Source of the DNA: Prevotella sp.
GTDB lineage: Bacteria > Bacteroidota > Bacteroidia > Bacteroidales > Bacteroidaceae
Length of the DNA stretch: 33,986 nt
Direction of reading: 5' to 3'
Assembly: GCA_022764085.1 (NCBI GenBank)
Contig: JALERP010000130.1
Span: 1-33,986 of the forward strand
The notes below the pieces were generated by a model. It was not told the DNA's origin. It saw nothing but the letters and a program-made list of their open reading frames with translations, and made no database searches. The translations under genes and the position numbers were made by a program. The first letter of the stretch is position 1, and every line of letters begins with the position of its first letter. Shown piece after piece: positions 31,267-33,986 of the stretch.

Positions 31267-31521
31267 TTATCCCAGGCTGTTGACATGAAGTGCAAGGCTT
31301 GACTTCAGATTAGCTGCCTTGTTCTTGTGGATGATGTTGGTCTTTGCCAACTTGTCCAGCATCTTCTGAACGCTTGGATACAACTTTACTGCCTCTTCCT
31401 TGTCTGTAAGGGCGCGCAGTTTGCGAACGGCGTTGCGCATTGTCTTTGCATAGTACTTGTTATGCAGCGCCTTCTTCTTGTCCTGACGGATTCTCTTAAG
31501 TGATGATTTGTGGTTTGCCAT
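31267..31521 (-). CDS. rpsT: 30S ribosomal protein S20
   Basis: An 84-residue basic protein, bS20 of the small ribosomal subunit, which binds 16S rRNA helices early in assembly. The start [32 protein letters not shown] beginning (visible as [16 protein letters not shown]), the [12 protein letters not shown] centre and the [14 protein letters not shown] end are diagnostic. Length is normal. It lies 33 bp downstream of tRNA-Glu in the same direction and may share its promoter. A strong hairpin terminator follows. Confidence 0.97.
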   Translation of the reverse strand: MANHKSSLKRIRQDKKKALHNKYYAKTMRNAVRKLRALTDKEEAVKLYPSVQKMLDKLAKTNIIHKNKAANLKSSLALHVNSLG

Positions 31522-31554
31522 CTTTCTTTTTACTTCTTCTTTTATTTTTACTTG

Positions 31555-31626
31555 TAGTCCCTAGGAGAGTCGAACTCCTCTTTAGAGAATGAAAATCTCT
31601 CGTCCTAACCGATAGACGAAGGGACC
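31555..31626 (-). tRNA. tRNA-Glu (anticodon TTC)
   Basis: On the minus strand the acceptor arms are GGTCCCT and AGGGACT (with a G-T pair at 1-72), the D-arm contains ATCGGTTAGG, the anticodon loop reads TTTTCAT with anticodon TTC, and the T-arm has GTTCGACTC. The mature tail CCA is not encoded (ACAAG follows). A consensus promoter lies upstream and rpsT downstream. Confidence 0.95.
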
Positions 31627-31646
31627 GTTTAGCGATTTTGCGGGTG

Positions 31647-31677
31647 CAAAGTTACATCTTTTATTTCATTCAACAAA
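31647..31677 (-). promoter_or_regulatory. Promoter of tRNA-Glu (and probably rpsT)
   Basis: On the minus strand TTTG (31677-31674), 19 nt, then TAACTTTG (31654-31647). This is a full consensus pair with the same spacing as the PASTA operon promoter. It lies 20 bp before the tRNA 5' end. Confidence 0.75.
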
Positions 31678-31760
31678 ATATTTTCGCAAAAAAATACGTT
31701 ATTTTGATGTTTTTTTAGATTTTTATCCTCTTTTGCACCCTTTTTTCAGTAAATAATGAC

Positions 31761-31768
31761 TACTTTTG
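31761..31768 (+). promoter_or_regulatory. -7 box of recO
   Basis: TACTTTTG matches TAnnTTTG, 22 bp before the recO ATG. TTTTGCACC occurs twice, at 31731 and 31764, so part of the promoter is duplicated; the upstream copy is too far (25 nt) to be a standard -33 element. Confidence 0.6.
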
Positions 31769-31789
31769 CACCAAATATCGAATTTATAG

Positions 31790-32518
31790 ATGCTTACGAA
31801 GACCACGGCGATAGTGCTGCATAACATAAAATATGGCGACAGCAAGATGATTGTCGATATGTTCACCCGTGCCCACGGGCGGATGTCTTTTCTTGTGCCT
31901 ATGCCCAAGTCGGCTAAGTCGAAAATCCGCAAACAGCTGTTTCAACCGCTTTCGCTCCTCTCTTTGGAGTACGACTACCGTCCAAAGGTGCAGCTGCAGA
32001 AACTGCGCGAGGCATCTATGCGGCATCCCTATTCGTCGTTGCCCTTTGATATTGACAAACTCACCGTGGGGATGTTCCTTGCCGAGTTCCTTTATCACTC
32101 GCTTTATGGAGAGCAGGCCAACGAGCCGATGTTCGAGTACATTGCCGACAGTCTCATGTGGTTTGACGGCGCACCGTCGCCTGTATCCAATTTCCACCTT
32201 GTCTTTATGATGCGTCTTACCCGCTTTCTTGGTTTCTATCCCAATATTGACGACTACTCACAGGGCTGCGTCTTCGACCTCCGCAGTGGTGACTTCTCAA
32301 CGTCCGTTCCCGCCCATCGTGATTACCTGGGCCCCGGAGAGTCATCGCTGATGTCGCTGATGTTGCGTATGAACTATCCCACCATGCATCTTTTCAGGAT
32401 GTCGCGCGAGCAGCGCAACCGTCTTCTCGACGTTATTGTAAGCTACTATCGCCTTCATATTCCTTCCTTTCCCGAGATGAAGTCGCTGGAGGTCTTGCGT
32501 AATTTATATAATGTATAA
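31790..32518 (+). CDS. recO: DNA repair protein RecO
   Basis: A 242-residue RecO, which with RecR loads RecA on single-stranded DNA in the RecF pathway. An N-terminal OB fold (about 1-80: TKTTAIVLHNIKYGDSKMIV, then THAHGR-like TRAHGRMSFLVP) is followed by a helical domain. The Bacteroidota form lacks the four-cysteine zinc knuckle found in some RecO proteins, and none is seen here. The ATG gives MLTKTTAIVLH, the usual start. It is divergent from tRNA-Glu and stands alone, ending in a bidirectional terminator. Confidence 0.93.
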   Translation: MLTKTTAIVLHNIKYGDSKMIVDMFTRAHGRMSFLVPMPKSAKSKIRKQLFQPLSLLSLEYDYRPKVQLQKLREASMRHPYSSLPFDIDKLTVGMFLAEFLYHSLYGEQANEPMFEYIADSLMWFDGAPSPVSNFHLVFMMRLTRFLGFYPNIDDYSQGCVFDLRSGDFSTSVPAHRDYLGPGESSLMSLMLRMNYPTMHLFRMSREQRNRLLDVIVSYYRLHIPSFPEMKSLEVLRNLYNV

Positions 32519-32531
32519 TGAATTTTCCGAC

Positions 32532-32577
32532 AAAAAAGGAGGCATAACCATCCGTGACTATGCCTCCCGTTTTTTTT
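32532..32577. terminator. Bidirectional terminator between recO and the surface protein gene
   Basis: GGAGGCATA (32538-32546) and TATGCCTCC (32559-32567) form a 9-bp stem with a 12-nt loop. On the plus strand eight T follow (32570-32577); on the minus strand six T follow (32537-32532). It therefore serves both convergent genes. Confidence 0.88.
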
Positions 32578-32591
32578 ATCGTGAATATCGT

Positions 32592-33986
32592 TTATTCCAC
32601 TACAACCTTCACTGTTGACCCATCGGTCTTGGTGACGATGTTCACACCCTGCTGCAGACGGCTGATACGGTTGCCGCCCGTGGTGTGGATTGTGCGGACA
32701 TCGGACATCGTGGAGATGCCGTTTATTCCGGTGGGAGTAAGCTGGGCATGCAGCTGCAACGGACTGTCAAGGTTGCCGAGGCTCTGACCCTGGAATACTA
32801 TGGTCTCGCTTACAGTCAGTGTCTCGCCTGATGTCTCGTCGTAGGCGCGGAAGGTGATTGTCTCGTTTTCCTTCACTGTGCCATGCACGGTGATGAAGAG
32901 TTTCTCACCCACTATAGTGCCTATGCCCCTGCACTCGTCTCCGCTGAATGCTCCCACTGTATATCTGCCTTGCTCCGCCGGCTCGTCGGTCATATAGAGC
33001 TTGGCGATGATGGTGGTTACGTCGGGATATTTGTGGATGTCGTACGACCATGGCTGAATGCTGGCCGACTTGCGTATGGCAGCCTCGCTTGCAGCTTCTG
33101 TTGTGTTGTCAGCGGCTTGCTCGGCATAACGGAAGGTCGTGGCATCGGCGTTGCGGTGATACATATATCCAACACCCGGGGTCATCTCAGTGAGTTGTCC
33201 TTCCCATCCGTTATCACCATATTCAGTAAAGCCGTTCTGGCTGATCAGGCGGTCGCCCTTGGCTGCGCTGAGGTTGCTGAGAGCATCAGCAACATGGAGG
33301 GCGGTGGTGGGCAGATAGCCTATCCAGTTATAGCCTTTATAAAGCTTTATGTCAGTAATTGTCGGATTCTCAGGAATACCTTGTTGTACCAATGTAGTGA
33401 CAGCCTTTGTCTGCAGTTTGTAGGCAGAGGTGATGTCTATGGTATTCAAGTTGCCTACTATACCTAACTCCGGGTCGTTGTATAGCTCCTCTGTCTGGCT
33501 TACCAATCTGTTGACATCTGTCTCGATGCCTTCGATGAACGGAGTGGCATCAGTCGGGATGTTTGTGGATATCCAGTTCCATCCCTCAGCCATTTCCTGG
33601 CTGTTGTTGACTACCTCATGCACGGTGATATAGAAGCTGACGGGCTGCGGTCTGTATGCCGTACCATCGGTCTTCACAAACTCTACGGGAGAGATGGTAG
33701 CCTGATAAACACCGTTTGCCAATGTACTATTGGCCTTTACAGGCAGTGTGAGCAGTATGCCGTTCTTGGTCTTGAAGGCGGTGCTGCTTGGAGACAGGCA
33801 CTGGAATCTGTCGAGACCCTTGACGCTTAAGGTTGAGCTGAGCTGCTGACCGTCTGCATATACGTCGCTCTTGACATATCCAGGTTTTCCGTCCTCGCCG
33901 TTTACAGTGCTGATGCCTTCAGGATAAGCGATGTCCATCTGGTATGCGGTGTAGTCATTGCCGTCGAGCTCGTAATACACCACTAC
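32592..33986 (-). CDS. Large surface protein, C-terminal part (T9SS-like end), partial
   Basis: The frame stays open to the window edge, so only the last 464 or so residues are seen. Two related modules are visible: one from EGWNWISTNIP to SAYKLQ and one from GYNWIGYLP to PGVGYMYHRN. Both have a (W/Y)NWI opening, an L(V/I)SQ centre and a closing aromatic strand, a pattern known from long Prevotella and Bacteroides extracellular proteins. A beta-rich domain follows (about the last 140 residues). The end, DVRTIHTTGGNRISRLQQGVNIVTKTDG-type (closing in STVKVVVE), looks like a short type A sorting domain of the type IX secretion system. It is probably exported to the cell surface. Function unknown. 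Confidence 0.7.
   Translation of the reverse strand, partial: VVVYYELDGNDYTAYQMDIAYPEGISTVNGEDGKPGYVKSDVYADGQQLSSTLSVKGLDRFQCLSPSSTAFKTKNGILLTLPVKANSTLANGVYQATISPVEFVKTDGTAYRPQPVSFYITVHEVVNNSQEMAEGWNWISTNIPTDATPFIEGIETDVNRLVSQTEELYNDPELGIVGNLNTIDITSAYKLQTKAVTTLVQQGIPENPTITDIKLYKGYNWIGYLPTTALHVADALSNLSAAKGDRLISQNGFTEYGDNGWEGQLTEMTPGVGYMYHRNADATTFRYAEQAADNTTEAASEAAIRKSASIQPWSYDIHKYPDVTTIIAKLYMTDEPAEQGRYTVGAFSGDECRGIGTIVGEKLFITVHGTVKENETITFRAYDETSGETLTVSETIVFQGQSLGNLDSPLQLHAQLTPTGINGISTMSDVRTIHTTGGNRISRLQQGVNIVTKTDGSTVKVVVE

Overview
The window looks like the chromosome of a Bacteroidota member, most probably Prevotella/Segatella-like. The signs are Bacteroidota-type promoter boxes (TAnnTTTG, some with an upstream TTTG or TTG), NigD-like and Porin_O_P families, a GH95 fucosidase-type enzyme, a Prevotella-style surface protein with a T9SS-like C-terminus, and AT-rich intergenic repeats. 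Most genes are on the minus strand and genes fill most of the sequence. The only sizeable gene-free stretches, each under 300 bp, carry promoters, terminators or repeats. The genus is an inference, since no 16S or marker search was possible.

Layout. (1) 0-0.9 kb: the 3' part of a radical SAM/SPASM gene that has lost its iron-sulfur core. (2) 0.9-4.2 kb: a minus-strand set of a U32 peptidase-family protein, SufE and ComM. (3) 4.4-5.6 kb: a plus-strand papain-like lipoprotein peptidase whose promoter sits almost on its start codon. (4) 5.5-10.2 kb: a housekeeping operon (PASTA protein, RluD-type pseudouridine synthase, D-Ala-D-Ala ligase, acyltransferase, NigD-like lipoprotein). (5) 10.4-17.1 kb: a FadL-type outer membrane protein and a PgpH-type 7TM-HD phosphodiesterase, divergent from gltX-waaA. 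(6) 17.1-19.8 kb: an inverted array of 8-bp repeats, then an SPFH/NfeD pair and a phosphate-porin-like protein. (7) 19.9-25.6 kb: the least familiar region, with five co-oriented genes: an ECF sigma factor with a signal-peptide-like C-terminal tail, a zincin-motif protein, a second divergent sigma-like protein, a small charged protein with an internal repeat, and an AAA+ ATPase with a winged-helix-like N-terminus. Two closely similar terminator-like hairpins lie immediately before the sigma-like and AAA+ genes. (8) 25.7-29 kb: GH95 with an AraC regulator directly downstream. (9) 29.1-32.5 kb: gyrB, rpsT with tRNA-Glu, and recO. (10) 32.6 kb to the end: the C-terminal part of a large surface protein.

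The best candidate for an undescribed system is region 7. It combines a possible membrane-sensing sigma factor, a possible protease, a second sigma-like regulator and an AAA+ motor, and it has a shared cis-element (ATCTGTCA, 7 nt, then a CCGRCCTTTGCA hairpin and T6) before two of the genes. That these parts work together is inferred from co-orientation and the shared element, not shown. A second notable pattern is a family of AT-rich repeats that supplies or abuts the TAA stop codon of five different genes. An 80-bp GC-richer element with short terminal inverted repeats is embedded in two of these repeat sites, in opposite orientations.
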